DNA from: Corella eumyota
Taxonomy: Eukaryota > Chordata > Ascidiacea > Phlebobranchia > Corellidae
Direction of reading: 5' to 3'
Length of the DNA: 64,000 bases
Assembly: GCA_963082875.1 (NCBI GenBank)
Contig: OY720101.1
Span: forward strand, 8,742,001-8,806,000
The translations under genes were made by a program, and so were the position numbers. Positions 40,501 to 52,040 of this stretch are shown piece by piece (positions within the stretch are counted from its first letter, which is position 1; every line of letters begins with the position of its first letter). Under the pieces are notes generated by a model that was not told the DNA's origin, did not search any database, and saw only the letters and a list, made by a program, of their open reading frames with translations.

Positions 40501-40686
40501 GCGGATACAAAAAGTCAGGCCAGGGTAGAGAATTAGGCGAATATGCACTAGAAGGCTACACTGAAATCAAATCGGTAAGAATTAAAAAAAAAAAAAAAAA
40601 ACTTTAACAAAATAACCAACTACTTAAATAAAAAAAATCTTTTTGTTGTTAAGGTTATCATGAAGATATCACAGAAAAACTCCTAA
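34502..40686 (+). CDS. ALDH1A: Retinaldehyde dehydrogenase-like, copy A
   Basis: Thirteen exons: 34502-34549, 35107-35211, 35286-35426, 35551-35630, 36059-36108, 36591-36781, 37684-37797, 38187-38336, 38665-38802, 38997-39161, 39957-40114, 40460-40574, 40654-40686; 1488 nt, 495 residues. It is a cytosolic NAD-dependent aldehyde dehydrogenase, most like ALDH1A (retinal to retinoic acid). The N terminus [15 protein letters not shown] resembles vertebrate ALDH1A2 and lacks a mitochondrial presequence. [12 protein letters not shown] holds the conserved Asn, FTGSTEVG the NAD-binding loop and LELGGKSP the catalytic Glu. GQCCCAGSR carries the nucleophile Cys, EEIFGPV is present, and the C terminus is KISQKNS. 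The neighbouring copy at 41.6 kb has the same thirteen exon lengths, so this is a tandem duplicate. Intron 10 hosts a SINE. Substrate preference cannot be read from sequence. Confidence 0.93.
39290..39338 (-). mobile_element. SINE head fragment
   Basis: The final 50 bp (TTACCACTACACCATGCTGCCGG) match the reversed head of the tRNA-headed family. It lies in intron 10 of ALDH1A copy A. Confidence 0.55.
39613..39890 (-). mobile_element. tRNA-headed SINE, full length
   Basis: Almost complete copy in intron 10 of ALDH1A copy A, antisense to the gene, with tail and head ends intact and a small loss in the tail-proximal body. Confidence 0.83.
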
Positions 40687-41563
40687 AAAGCAAACATCTG
40701 ACTATCTATCCACTTGCATTGTACATAATGCCTTATATTTACCTTATAAATTATACTTCTAACTACTTAAGACGATAATTCTGAATTGTACTAACACCGA
40801 AAACAACTAAAGGTCGAATCTTATCTTACTCTTAAAGGTCAAATCTTATCTTGCAAAAATGTAAAAAGCTTGCCATTTTCTTTTTAACGTTGCAAAAAGT
40901 TGTTTAAAATGTACAAAATACATTAACTGCCTGCATATGTAACGTGCTTGTGATGTATTTTCTAACGATTTTTTTAGCAACGGAATTTTGCTGCATGTAC
41001 TTTTACATGTCGCAAAAATTTGGCAAAATCAGATACTAACTATAGGTCATGCTATAAACTGTACACGTGACAATATATTTAGCGTTTCTCTTGGCAGTTT
41101 TTTAGTTCACTAAGTTTCGTGACCGCCCATCGTTATGCAGAAGATTTTGGTAATACTTGAAGGTTAAATAAACAGTTACCAAAAATATTTCGTATCGAGT
41201 TTTGTTTAATTAAATATAGTTATCGAAAATTCTAAAAGAAAAAAAATCATTTTTCAGGTAGCATTTAAATTAGAGCGTCAACATTTATTAAGTGTAGCTT
41301 AGTTAGTGCAGCAATTTCGATGGAACATTATTAAAAACTCGGCTTAGAAACGTTTTTAATTAAGAATAAGTAGTGTAAGTTATATTTAACAATGCTTCGT
41401 ATGCTTAACAATGTTATTATCGCTACTTAATTGCTCGTTTCAAGTCACAAGTTTGCTAAAATACCATTATTAAGGCAGGAAATAGTTCAAATCTATTTAA
41501 AGAAATACACAAGTTGTTTAAGAGGACAATTTTTTAAAGTTTTGTTAAGTATTAACAATTTAA

Positions 41564-44500
41564 ATGGCTTTTCCATCTCCAATTTTGAACCCAGAAATCA
41601 AGTACAAACAGGTATGAACAGTTAAAGAATAAGATATTTTTAAATGTAGTTTTAAAACTAGAAATTTAAATGCTGAAACGGTTTGACTTGTCAATATAAG
41701 CTAAGTTCAGTGTTTTTTCAAACACTCTGTAATTATCGTTATCTGGTATTAATCAAATGTTTGTAGATCTTTATTAACAACAAATGGGTTAATTCTGTAA
41801 GTGGAAAAACTTTCCCAACCATTAATCCATGTACGGAAAAGAAAATTTGCGACGTACAAGAAGCTGATAAGGTAACTGAACCGGACTACTTAACTTTTAT
41901 ATATAACAAAAATGGTGCACAGCAAAAAAAATCGACGCACCCTAAATTTAATCTTTTAAAGGCATAATGTAGAAGATATGGTTTTATCAAAATAGTAAAT
42001 CGCAAAAAAACACAATTTTAGATATTGTTTTTGGTCTTTGCTGGTTGCACACAAAACATTTTTTTTTTAATTTTTAACATCTATTTTATTAGGCTGACGT
42101 AGACATTGCGGTAAAGGCAGCAAAAGAAGCGTTTAAAGTAGGCTCGGTATGGCGAACAATGGACGCTTCAAATCGGGGCGTTTTGCTCAACCGCTTGGCC
42201 GATTTAATACAACGAGATCGACAATATCTTGCCGTGAGTTAACATGTAACTTTTATTTACGATTATTTGCATTATATTTTGTATTGCTAATATATTGCCG
42301 TTGTGTTTTTACACATTAAAAAGTTAGTCGCTTTCGCCCCACGGTTACTGCACGCAGTACACTATTTTATCTAATTTTTATGATGCTTTTCTTTTTCAAG
42401 TTAAAAAAGAATATTTATTTTTGAAAGAATGATTTTTTATTATTAACTTAGCTTTAAAATATTCGATGAATTACAAATATTTATTGCCCTACGGGCAATA
42501 TTTTTTGCTAAACAACGTAATTTTTGTCTATGCAGAGCCTTGAAACATTAGACAACGGTAAGCCTTACAATGTATGTTATGCTGCTGAATTGCAAATGAC
42601 GATCAATTGCTATAGGTAAGTGTTAACCAAAAATTCATGCATGAATTTACATATAAAACATTTTTGCTTGGCTAATTTAATTAATCACAAGTATTATTAT
42701 AATCAAAACTTTGCTGTGCAGGTATTATGCTGGTTGGTGCGACAAAAATCACGGAAAAACTATACCTATAGGCGAGTTAATGTTTACACCTTGCTAGTTT
42801 ATAATAACAAAGTTCAATTTTTAATAATGTATAAGCCAACTTAACCTTACGTTGCATAATTTAGTCACTTTATGATTCATATTTAATTTAACTTATATTA
42901 ATAAAGACGGAGACCATTTCGCTTACACCAGACACGAACCAGTAGGTGTTTGTGGTCAAATAATACCATGGAATTTCCCCTTGCTGTTGCAGTCCTGGAA
43001 ATTGGGACCAGCACTGGCTTGTGGCAATGTAGTTGTTATGAAACCTGCTGAGCAAACGCCTTTGACTGCGCTGTACGTTGCACAACTTACTGTCGAGGTA
43101 GGTGAAACAAAAAAATCTAATAGGTAATACTTATAACTAAGTTTTTAGTTACATTTTTATACAACGCAAAACCATTGCTGTAGTTTACCAAAATCAATTG
43201 ATTTAATTACAAATCAATGACTTAACTGTGTGGCCTACAAACAACAATAACGCGTTGCTATATGAGCTAGGGTTTATCAATTCAGCATTTAAAATTGTTG
43301 TTTAGTCGCAACGCGTTGTTTTCGGAACAGTCTGTAGACCTAACAAAATTTTGTTTAGTCATTGTAATAATCTTTTGCAAATCTTTTAATTAATTGTCAT
43401 GCATTACAGGCACGATCTTTAAATCGGAAACTTTGTTATGACCTGTTTTAACTATACTTAAACATGTCAAAAACACCCGTTGTCTAAATACATTTTTATC
43501 TTAGCGACGTTTAAAAACTTTAAAATTTTTATTAGTTATATACTCTCATAACAATCATAATATATTCTAAAAGGCTGGTTTTCCACCAGGAGTTATCAAC
43601 GTGCTTCCAGGTTATGGACCAACTGCTGGTGCAGCTATAAGCGAACATATGGACATTGATAAAGTGGCGTTTACTGGCTCAACTGAGGTGCACATGAGTC
43701 TATATAAAATACATACAATAACAATTTTGTAATTATAGTATAGTTTACAATGTATTGTTGTTTTTTTCAAAGGGTTTGCACTAAAAAACATCTAATATTA
43801 GATTACACATCCCCGAACTTCATTATACCGAATATACGTTTTACCGAAAACAATAGCCAAAAATGCCATTTTACTAACAATAAGACATTATCTAATACCA
43901 TTTTTTTACTCTAACCCACCTTCGGTAAATGTTTTTTAACTTTTGTTTAAAAAAATGACTAAAGTTTTGATAAAATGTGGTTTGAAAATTTTGTTTTTTT
44001 TGAAAACGTTTATTCGGTAATATGAGTGAATACCTACATTAATACAAACACTAGTACAACATTTATTCTATAATTTTTACCGCGAACCGAATTTTTAGGT
44101 AGGTCATACTATTATGCAAGCTGCAGGTAAAAGCAACCTTAAACGAATAAGCCTCGAGTTGGGTGGAAAAAGTCCAGTGATTGTAATGGATGATGCTGAT
44201 TTGGAACACGCCGTCGAGACTGCTCATGTTGGCCTCTTTTTCAACCAGGTAAAGAATATATATATCTAACTAAGGTTTATCCTATTAAAATTTAAATTTT
44301 CGACAATATTTAACTTAGTTTCTACAAATTACTGTTATTTTTTTTAAAGATTTTACAACATGATTTTATTACTTTGGTTTTGGTGTTTAAAATTTACAGG
44401 GCCAATGTTGTTCTGCCGGTTCGCGTACTTTTGTACAAGAAGGAATTTACGACAAGTTTGTGGAACTTAGTGTTGAACGAGCAAATGCAAGAACTGTCGG

Positions 44501-45699
44501 TTCTCCCTGGGAACAAGGAATCGAACAAGGACCCCAGGTTTGCTGTGATAAACTTTTAAATATTAAATACATTTAAGATCTGCTGTATATATATAAAATG
44601 TGATAATTTGCTAATCAAATTTCACTCTTTTAGAGTATTGTAAAGCATAGCACAATGGCTGCCTTGCAAGTAATAATGTTTTTTAGGCTTTTTTGATAGC
44701 ATAAGCAAATTAAACACTTATGCTGAAATCTGTAGGATATTTTTATGCTTAAATCCCTGTTTAACATAGTCTAAACACATACTGATTTAAGTATGTAATG
44801 TCTAAAATTCCACAGTTAATATTTAAATGTTGATTGTAGATTGATATTAAGCAGTTCGACAAAATTCAAAATTTGATTGAAAGTGGAAAAAATGAAGGTG
44901 CAGATCTGATGTGTGGTGGTAAAAGACATGGACACGTTGGTTACTTTATAGAACCAACTGTTTTTGCAAATGTCCAGGACCACATGCGAATCGCCAAAGA
45001 AGAGGTGACTAATCATATGTATATTTTGCTAGGAGTGTATAAGTTTACTTTGCAGATGCATCTAGGGTATTAAGACTAAAATGTAGTATTTCTAACATCT
45101 TTTGATTAACTGCAATTAGATATTTGGGCCAGTCCAACAGATTATGAAGTTTAAAACAGCAGAAGAAGCAGTGGAAAGGTCAAACAATACTTGCTACGGG
45201 CTGGCAGCTGCTGTTTTAACGACTAATATAAACACGGCTATAACTATGTCGAATAATATAAGAGCAGGCAGCATATGGTATGTTTTTTATTAAACAAAAA
45301 AAGGTTTTTAGAATGCAAAATTTAACTGTCAATGTAATAAAATTCTATGTTTATCTTTTTCATAGGGTAAACGCTTTTAATGTGCTGTCGGCAGCAGCGC
45401 CGTTTGGTGGTTACAAACAATCAGGTCAAGGAAGAGAGCTTGGAGAATACGCACTTGATGGCTACACAGAAGTTAAATCGGTAAAATTAAGTTAAATTTT
45501 TTGATATACCACCCTTGTTTAAAAAGTTAATGCACTTGACTTTTATATAAAAGTAAGCTCATAATCTCTTTGGATTAAAAGATTGCCATTTAAAACTTAA
45601 TTTTAGAAGGGTAAAATAGTTTACAAAATACTCTTTGTCCAAGTAGTTATTACAATTTTTTTTTAGGTTATAATGAAGATATCTCAAAAGAACTCCTAA
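41564..45699 (+). CDS. ALDH1A: Retinaldehyde dehydrogenase-like, copy B
   Basis: Thirteen exons: 41564-41611, 41767-41871, 42093-42233, 42536-42615, 42722-42771, 42907-43097, 43574-43687, 44099-44248, 44400-44537, 44840-45004, 45120-45277, 45366-45480, 45667-45699; 1488 nt, 495 residues, every exon the same length as in copy A. The active-site block reads GQCCSAGSR with the nucleophile retained. [16 protein letters not shown] and the C-terminal KISQKNS are all present. Intron 5 begins GC rather than GT (TATAG/GCGAGT) while phase and exon length are preserved. Exon 3 is identical to that of copy A over 141 bp and exon 7 differs at one base, yet exons 4, 5 and 9-13 differ widely and introns do not align. 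It shares the likely role of copy A in retinoid or other aldehyde oxidation. Confidence 0.93.
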
Positions 45700-45991
45700 G
45701 GTTTGCTATGTTTTTTATGTTGATTTATTACCAATGAAATTAAGAAAAATGTTTTGGACTTATGTGCAAAAATTAATTTTATAAAACTCTTAGTAACAAA
45801 AATGATACCCTACGACAAATTTTCAATATTTTAAAATGAAGTTGTAAATTTTTATCTATAGATTTTCACATTGCAATTAATGTATATCTCTGTGGTGTGA
45901 TGTTCTGTATGTATTGAATATCGTTACTAAATAGCTTGTAAATTTGTTTTAAAATATTTAATTTACTTGGACGAGGATAAACTAAACGGGT

Positions 45992-46166
45992 ACCGTCAGC
46001 GTGGTGTAGTGGTAAAAACACTTGCTACGCTACACAAGAGGTCGTGGGTTCAATTCCCACTGATCGCATGTGCAAACTGCCACAGGCAACTCGAGACTGG
46101 GTCGGAGTAACTGATGTTACTCTATGTTTAGGTTACGCGTTCGACCTTCTCAAATAAAAGATAAAG
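45992..46166 (+). mobile_element. tRNA-headed SINE, internally deleted
   Basis: Head with clean A-box-like and B-box-like motifs joined directly to CAAACTGCCACAGGCAACTC, so the central body is missing. It lies 290 bp after ALDH1A copy B. Confidence 0.8.
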
Positions 46167-46299
46167 GTTATTTAACTAAATCATTGAAGCTTATCCAAGG
46201 GGAGTCTCCACTTTTATAACATATTAAATAAACACTTAATGGGGCCTCGAAAATATTGGTAAATTACCTTTATAATATTTTAACTTAGTTTTAAAATTT

Positions 46300-46860
46300 A
46301 AATATTTTTTGCGATTTGTTTGTTCTAATCTGTCGCTTCCGTAAATGTAACTTGTTTTCAAAAGTTGTCAAAATTATATTGCATAATTACTTATCTAAAT
46401 AAAAGTTTATTTACGTCCATTTCTAGTTAAAAATAAGTCAAAAATATTTAATTCAAGCTTTACAAAAATATTTTAATTTTATTAGCACAAATTTAAAAAA
46501 CATACAACAAAATATATTTTTTGCTTAGGCTAAGCGAACCTATAATCAAAGATTTAAGTTTTACCTATAGGGCCACAAATAGCTTTATATGCTTAACCTT
46601 TAGGCTCAAGATTGTGATGTCTAACCTACAGTTAAGGGAAGTATAAATGCGATGCCTTCCAATGTCATTGGGAGGCCAACCCCTTCTTCGTACGTGGATA
46701 TTTATTGTTTTTTTAAGTGCTTGTAGTGCCTTTAGGCCGATAGCTTTGATCGACTGTTCGCTTAATTTTGAATATCGGATCACCTACGCTATAGCAGCAA
46801 CTGTTTTTTTCCTGAATTCTGCCTTAGTTTTTTCGCCTTTAGTCATGCGTTGTCTTAAGG
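46300..46860 (+). repeat. Direct segmental duplicate, copy 1
   Basis: Similar in the same orientation to 54240-54850. Shared landmarks include TAATCTGTCGCT, TTTCTAGT, AGCGAACCTATA, GATGTCTAACCTACAGTT, GGATGCCTTCCA or close variants, and CACCTACGCTA/TACCTACGCTA followed by AGCAGCAA. No gene is recognisable in either copy. Short open frames on both strands are not conserved convincingly. Confidence 0.65.
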
Positions 46861-47239
46861 TCCCTTGTTAGTTGTTTTGGTAGATGTCTTGCGCTTTTTA
46901 GTAGAGTTAGGTTTGTTTGTTAAACTAAGTAGACCTATAGTTAATTATAAAGCTTAGCTTGTTTGTTCTATGCTTGGTTAGTTTTAAAGCTTGGCTTGTT
47001 TATAACATAGCTTGGTTCAACATGAACGTAGTTTGTACTACATCTATAGCAGTGTTTTTAACATATTTTATTGAGTTTTTGTATGTGTTATATTGTCTGT
47101 TGTAGTATTTTAGCATCACCGTAAGGTATCTGTTTTTATTACAACAAGTGAATAACAAATTAGCTATTTCGGTTTTTAAGAGATAAATTAGCATGATATG
47201 GTTTTGGGAAAAAATTTGAATAACAAAGCGTATAAAAAA

Positions 47240-47375
47240 CATATTTTTTTGGTGAAGCCAATAATATATGGAAATCAGAAAATTATAAGTTTGGCCTTAC
47301 AACAATAAATGGTGTTTTAAACGATGCATTTGTTCTTAAAACTTAATTTTAAAATCTGGATTTATTATCTGATGG
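47240..47375 (+). repeat. Inverted-duplication arm, distal part
   Basis: Resembles the reverse complement of about 56165-56290 (shared TTTGGCCTTACAACAA, TAATATAT and ATCTGATGG). The retrotransposon that follows separates it from the rest of the arm at 52041-52870. Confidence 0.55.
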
Positions 47376-47496
47376 TGTCACGTTTTAAAAGTAAACGTGT
47401 GGGATCTTTTGTTAATTTAAATATTCTAGATTACTACCAGAAAAACCTTATCGCTTATATTTTTTTATTACGTTAGAAATGAACATGAACGAATAC

Positions 47497-47512
47497 CTTA
47501 TTCAAATAGAAT
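47497..47512 (-). other. Spliced-leader sequence in left LTR
   Basis: Minus strand reads ATTCTATTTGAATAAG, followed immediately by GT. This is identical to the 16-nt Ciona intestinalis trans-splicing leader as I know it, with the donor dinucleotide in the correct place. Confidence 0.75.
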
Positions 47513-50500
47513 TAAAACAAAACATTAATAACCGATATTAACAATATACTTTAAAGTAACCAACCTAATAGTTAAAACCATACTAACCACAAAGAACATA
47601 ATAGTCTAAAAAATGCGATACTAACGAATTTAGTTTTACCAAAAACAGCGTGACACTTTAGTGAATGAAAAGCGATAAGAACGTCATATTAACTTAAACC
47701 AAAACATATTTTGTACTCCCATTTATGAGTCATAAGTCCCCAATTATAATAAAAGAACAAGGAAAACACAAGCAATCCAATATAACATATTATGTGATAA
47801 GTAAAACTACGAAATTTGTGTCACGACTCCCCCTTTTAAAGAAATTTACGCAATTTAATTTCAAACAAAACACGTAAGTACATACACAACAATACAGTTA
47901 ATAAATTCGACTCATGTAATCCGCCCCAACATTTACAGACCCCTTTATATACTCGTACTTAATACGATAACTTTGTAAAAACATTGCCCATCGCATAACA
48001 CGGTCATTTATAAATTTAGCACGCTCTATGTGAACCAAGGGCTGGTGGTCCAACTGGAGGGTAAATTCTACCCCATACAAATAGTTTTTAAACTTTTTAA
48101 TGGCCCAAATCACGGCCAAACATTCTCGTTCGATCGTCGAATACTTTGTCTCGGCGCTCGTAAGTTTCTTGCTCGCGTAACTCACTGGAAAATGCTGTCC
48201 TTCATTAATTTGAAGTAACACCGCACCGACACCTACGTTGGATGCATCGGTACGCAATACGAACGGTTTTGCAATGTCAGGTAGTCTTAGTATCGGCTTG
48301 CACATAACACTTCGTTTCAAAGAATTGCAACATTCTGCGATTCTTCCCATTTCACTATATTGGGTTGACCTTTCTTTGTCAACTCGGTTAACGGTGCGGC
48401 TATTGCCGCGTAATTTGGTATAAAATTACGGTAGTAACCAGTCAGTCCCAAAAATGCTCGCACGTTCTTCTTTGTCGTCGGCCGTTCCGCTTCTTTCACC
48501 TTGCGAACGTTCTCTTCCTGTAGTCCAATAAATCCCGTTTGAATACTGTGACCCAAAAATTCGATGCTATTAGTCCCAATAACGCACTTTGACGGTTTCG
48601 CCGTTACGTTGTCTTGGCGTAATCGCTGAAACAGTTTCTTTAACGCCACTACATGCTCCTCCCAAGTTGCTGTATGGACAATCAAGTCGTCAATGTAACT
48701 TTATACATTCTCTAATCCGACTAACAGTTGTCTCATACCTCGTACAAAGGTCGCCCCTGAATTCACCATCCCAAATGGCATTTTAAGAAATTCATAGGCG
48801 CCATCAGGCGTAACAAACGCTGTTTTGTAAACGTCACTTTTGTTCACCGGCACCTGCCAGTAACCCTTAGTTAAATCCAATTTCGTGAAATATACATCTC
48901 CCGATAATTTACGAAATATTTCTTCCGCTGTCACCATAGGTTCAGGATCAAACATAGTCACTTTATTTAATTTCCTGAAGTCTATACAAATTCGATTCGT
49001 CACTGAATTCTCTTGCCACTTCGGACGCGGTTTCTTGCTGTGACGCCGTAAGCTGCTCACCGAAAGTTAAATCGTTCACCGATTCCACACACTTTGGTGC
49101 TCTTAGCTCAAGTAATTGTTCGTCGTCTACAGTCTGTTCTTCCAGGTTATCTTGTTCTCCGATGACAGCTAAATTGGCTACGACACTTTGCTGCCAATCG
49201 TCTCCTTTAAAGGCATCTTCTCTGCTCAAATATTTTCGAAGCAGATTCACATGAAAAAGCTTTGTTTTTCCATTGATATCTAGTTTATAATCATTTGCTC
49301 CAACTTTTTCGGTTACTCGAAAAGGACCCTTCCACTGCATCAATAGTTTATTATTGTCAGTAGGTAACAACACGAGAACCAGATCGTTATTCTCGAATAT
49401 TCTTCGCTTTGTTTTGCGATCTAAGTACTTTTTGTAACGCGTCTGCGCTTTCTCCATAGCCTCTCTCGCTATTTTCAAAGTATTATCGATGCGTTCTCTT
49501 AGCTCCATCACATATAAATAACTATTTCTAACTTCTGGCTCTGAAACAGTGTTGGTCCACATCTCCTTTAAGATGTGCATTGGACCCCGCACCGTTCTGC
49601 CATACAGCAGTTCAAATGGTGAAAATCCAGTCGATTCTTGCGGTACCTCTCGATAGGCAAACAATAATGCGTTGATATAACGATGCCATTGATTTGGCTT
49701 CTCGCAACAAAGTCGCTTTAACATAGATTTTAACGTGCCGTTAAATCTCTCTACAAGTCCATTACACATGGGGTGGTAAGGTGTACTTGACAAGTGACGA
49801 ATTTTCAAAAGACGCTCTACTTCTTTCATGCATTCTGACACAAACTGGGTTCCCATGTCACTCAATAATTCCTCTGGTATGCCAAGCCTGCTATAAATAT
49901 CTACTAAAGCTTCAGCAACATCTTCAGTAGAAATATTTCTCAGCGGCACCGCTTCAGGGTACCGTGTTGCGTAGTCCACAAGTGTTAAAATGTACCTGTG
50001 GCCTTTCTCACTGGGCGGGTGTATCGGTCCTACCAAGTCTACTGCTACACGCTTAAACGGAACTTCAATTAAAGGCATTTTCTCCAGTGGCGCCTTCGTC
50101 ACTTTCCCTTTATGAACTGTCTTTTGGCATATGTCACATGACCTGCAGAATCGCTTTATATCGTCACGCAACCCTGACCAATAAAAGTTTGACAAAATTC
50201 TATCGGTCGTCTTCTTAATTCCCATGTGGCCGCCCATAATACTTTCATGCGCTATCTCCATTGTTTTCATTCGTAAAGCTTTCGGCACAACTACTTGCTG
50301 AATCGGCTTACCATTGTTTACGTTTGAATGCGTAAACGCTCGATATAAAACGCCCCCTTCTTCGTAAAACTTAACGGCTTGATCTCCTTTGATCTTTTCT
50401 TCCGTCATTCCGCGAAAATATTCCAACGAAGAATCTTCGCGTTGAGCTTGAACAAATTCTTCTTTGCTTGCTACTGGCCAGTTGCTACCGTCTCCAACTT

Positions 50501-51728
50501 CTAGCGGTTTGCTGACCTTTTTCTTTGCCGTCTGCAGACGGGTCGCTACAGCACATGTTTGTCTCCAGTTTGGGTCTGGATCCTGAGGGTCTCTCGCGCC
50601 TTCTATGTTTCCTATTACTAGGTCGTAAAGCGAATCCTGTAAACACAATGCTTCAACTTCGCCCTGAAAATATGGGGTATCTACTGTTATCGTCGCTATC
50701 GGTGCTTTCTTGACCGATTTGTCGAGTAGATGAATATACCCAAACTTTTCAGACAGTTGGTTATGTCGCACGAATTTTTTCTTAACCACGACGCCTGTAC
50801 ACCCGGTATCACGTAAAGTTTCTACTTTAACATCTCCAATCCGTCCAATAGAAATCGGTAAATTTTTATTTTTCTCGTAGCGTTGAATGCACACGCTACC
50901 AAACACGGGTCGCCTATCTCCATTAGGAAGCAACACATAATTCTGATCATTGATTTCTCCTTTGTTTCCTTGATCCTGAATCAAAGCTACAGCGCCCTGT
51001 CGAGCAATTGGTCTGCTTGGTGACGGACGTGCTCGGCAGTCTTTGGCAATGTGACCTACTTTGTCACATATAAAACATTTCCTTACAATGCGGCGCTCAA
51101 CTTTTGCCTTGCAATCGGCCGTTCGGTGACAGAACGATTTGCATAAGTAGCACTGCGGTTCGCTTGCCATGTTTACACTTTTTACGTCTTTCTGGCCAAG
51201 ATTTCGGCCGTGGGCCACCAGAAATTGATCTACTGCCTTCGCCAACAAATTTAGATTTTCCGGCGCTTGTTCTCTTAGATAAACGGATAGTTCCTTTGAA
51301 CACGCTGCCACAAACTGTTTCGTTTACTATAAGGTCACGAACACCTTCCCAAGTTTTCTCCGTTTGAGAAGTTTCCACCCATTTTTGCAAATAGTTTTGC
51401 AAACGAACTATAAATTGCTCCGAACTCTCACTAGTTTCGGGATTTGCCTGCCGGAACTTTAAACTGTTACCCTCCAGGCCAAATGTCTTACCAGCTTCAA
51501 TCAGTTTATCCATTTCACTCATTTCGTAATAACTTTACAAGACTGTTCTCTTCTCTGAGTTTTCGCAGAAAAAGTAAACAACAATATCTCCCGGACGAGC
51601 CCCCAGATGTCACGTTTTAAAAGTAAACGTGTGGGATCTTTTGTTAATTTAAATGTTCTAGATTACTACCAGAAAAACCTTATCGCTTATATTTTTTTAT
51701 TACGTTAGAAATGAACATGAACGAATAC

Positions 51729-51744
51729 CTTATTCAAATAGAAT
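51729..51744 (-). other. Spliced-leader sequence in right LTR
   Basis: The same 16/16 match followed by GT occurs at the equivalent place of the element's upstream LTR. A TATA-like TATAGTATA lies about 33-41 bp before it on the minus strand, so transcription could begin at or near the leader. Confidence 0.75.
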
Positions 51745-52040
51745 CAAGACAAAACATTAATAACCGATATTAACAATATACTATAAAGTAACCAACCTAA
51801 TAGTTAAAACCATACTAACCACAAAGAACATACAGACATAATACTAAGTCCAAAAAATGCGATACTAACGAATTTAGTTTTACCAAAAACAGCGTGACAC
51901 TTTAGTGAATTAAAGGCGATAAGAACGTCATATTAACTTAAACCAAAACATATTTTGTACTCCCATTTATGAGTCATAAGAACAAGGAAAACACAAGCAA
52001 TCCAATATAACATATTATGTGATAAGTAAAACTACGAAAT

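Larger units (their letters stand above)
47376..52040 (-). mobile_element. LTR retrotransposon, Gmr1-like domain order
   Basis: Near-identical LTRs of about 430-450 bp flank a 3.8 kb body. The left LTR is 47376 to about 47822 and the right LTR is 51608-52040. On the minus strand the body has a primer-binding site next to the right LTR (TGGGGGCTCGTCCGGGA, as used with tRNA-Pro) and a purine tract beside the left LTR. Parts in order are gag-like sequence (from 51522), two CCHC knuckles (about 51.1 kb), protease with DTG, HHCC/DDE integrase with a GPY-like end (50.2-49.2 kb), reverse transcriptase (49.1-48.4 kb) and RNase H (48.35-47.9 kb). Integrase ahead of reverse transcriptase is the Gmr1-type order known from deuterostome Ty3/gypsy-like elements. 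The coding body looks broken, with a few interruptions. The LTRs differ little, so it is young. It sits in one arm of an inverted duplication. Confidence 0.88.

Noticed and set aside
46565-46871. Frames of about 73 codons on both strands in the 46.6 kb duplicate
   Set aside because: Compared with the copy at 54.5 kb neither frame is kept open over its length, so coding is not supported.
49104-51367. Several plus-strand frames across the LTR retrotransposon
   Set aside because: They are antisense to clear gag and pol domains.
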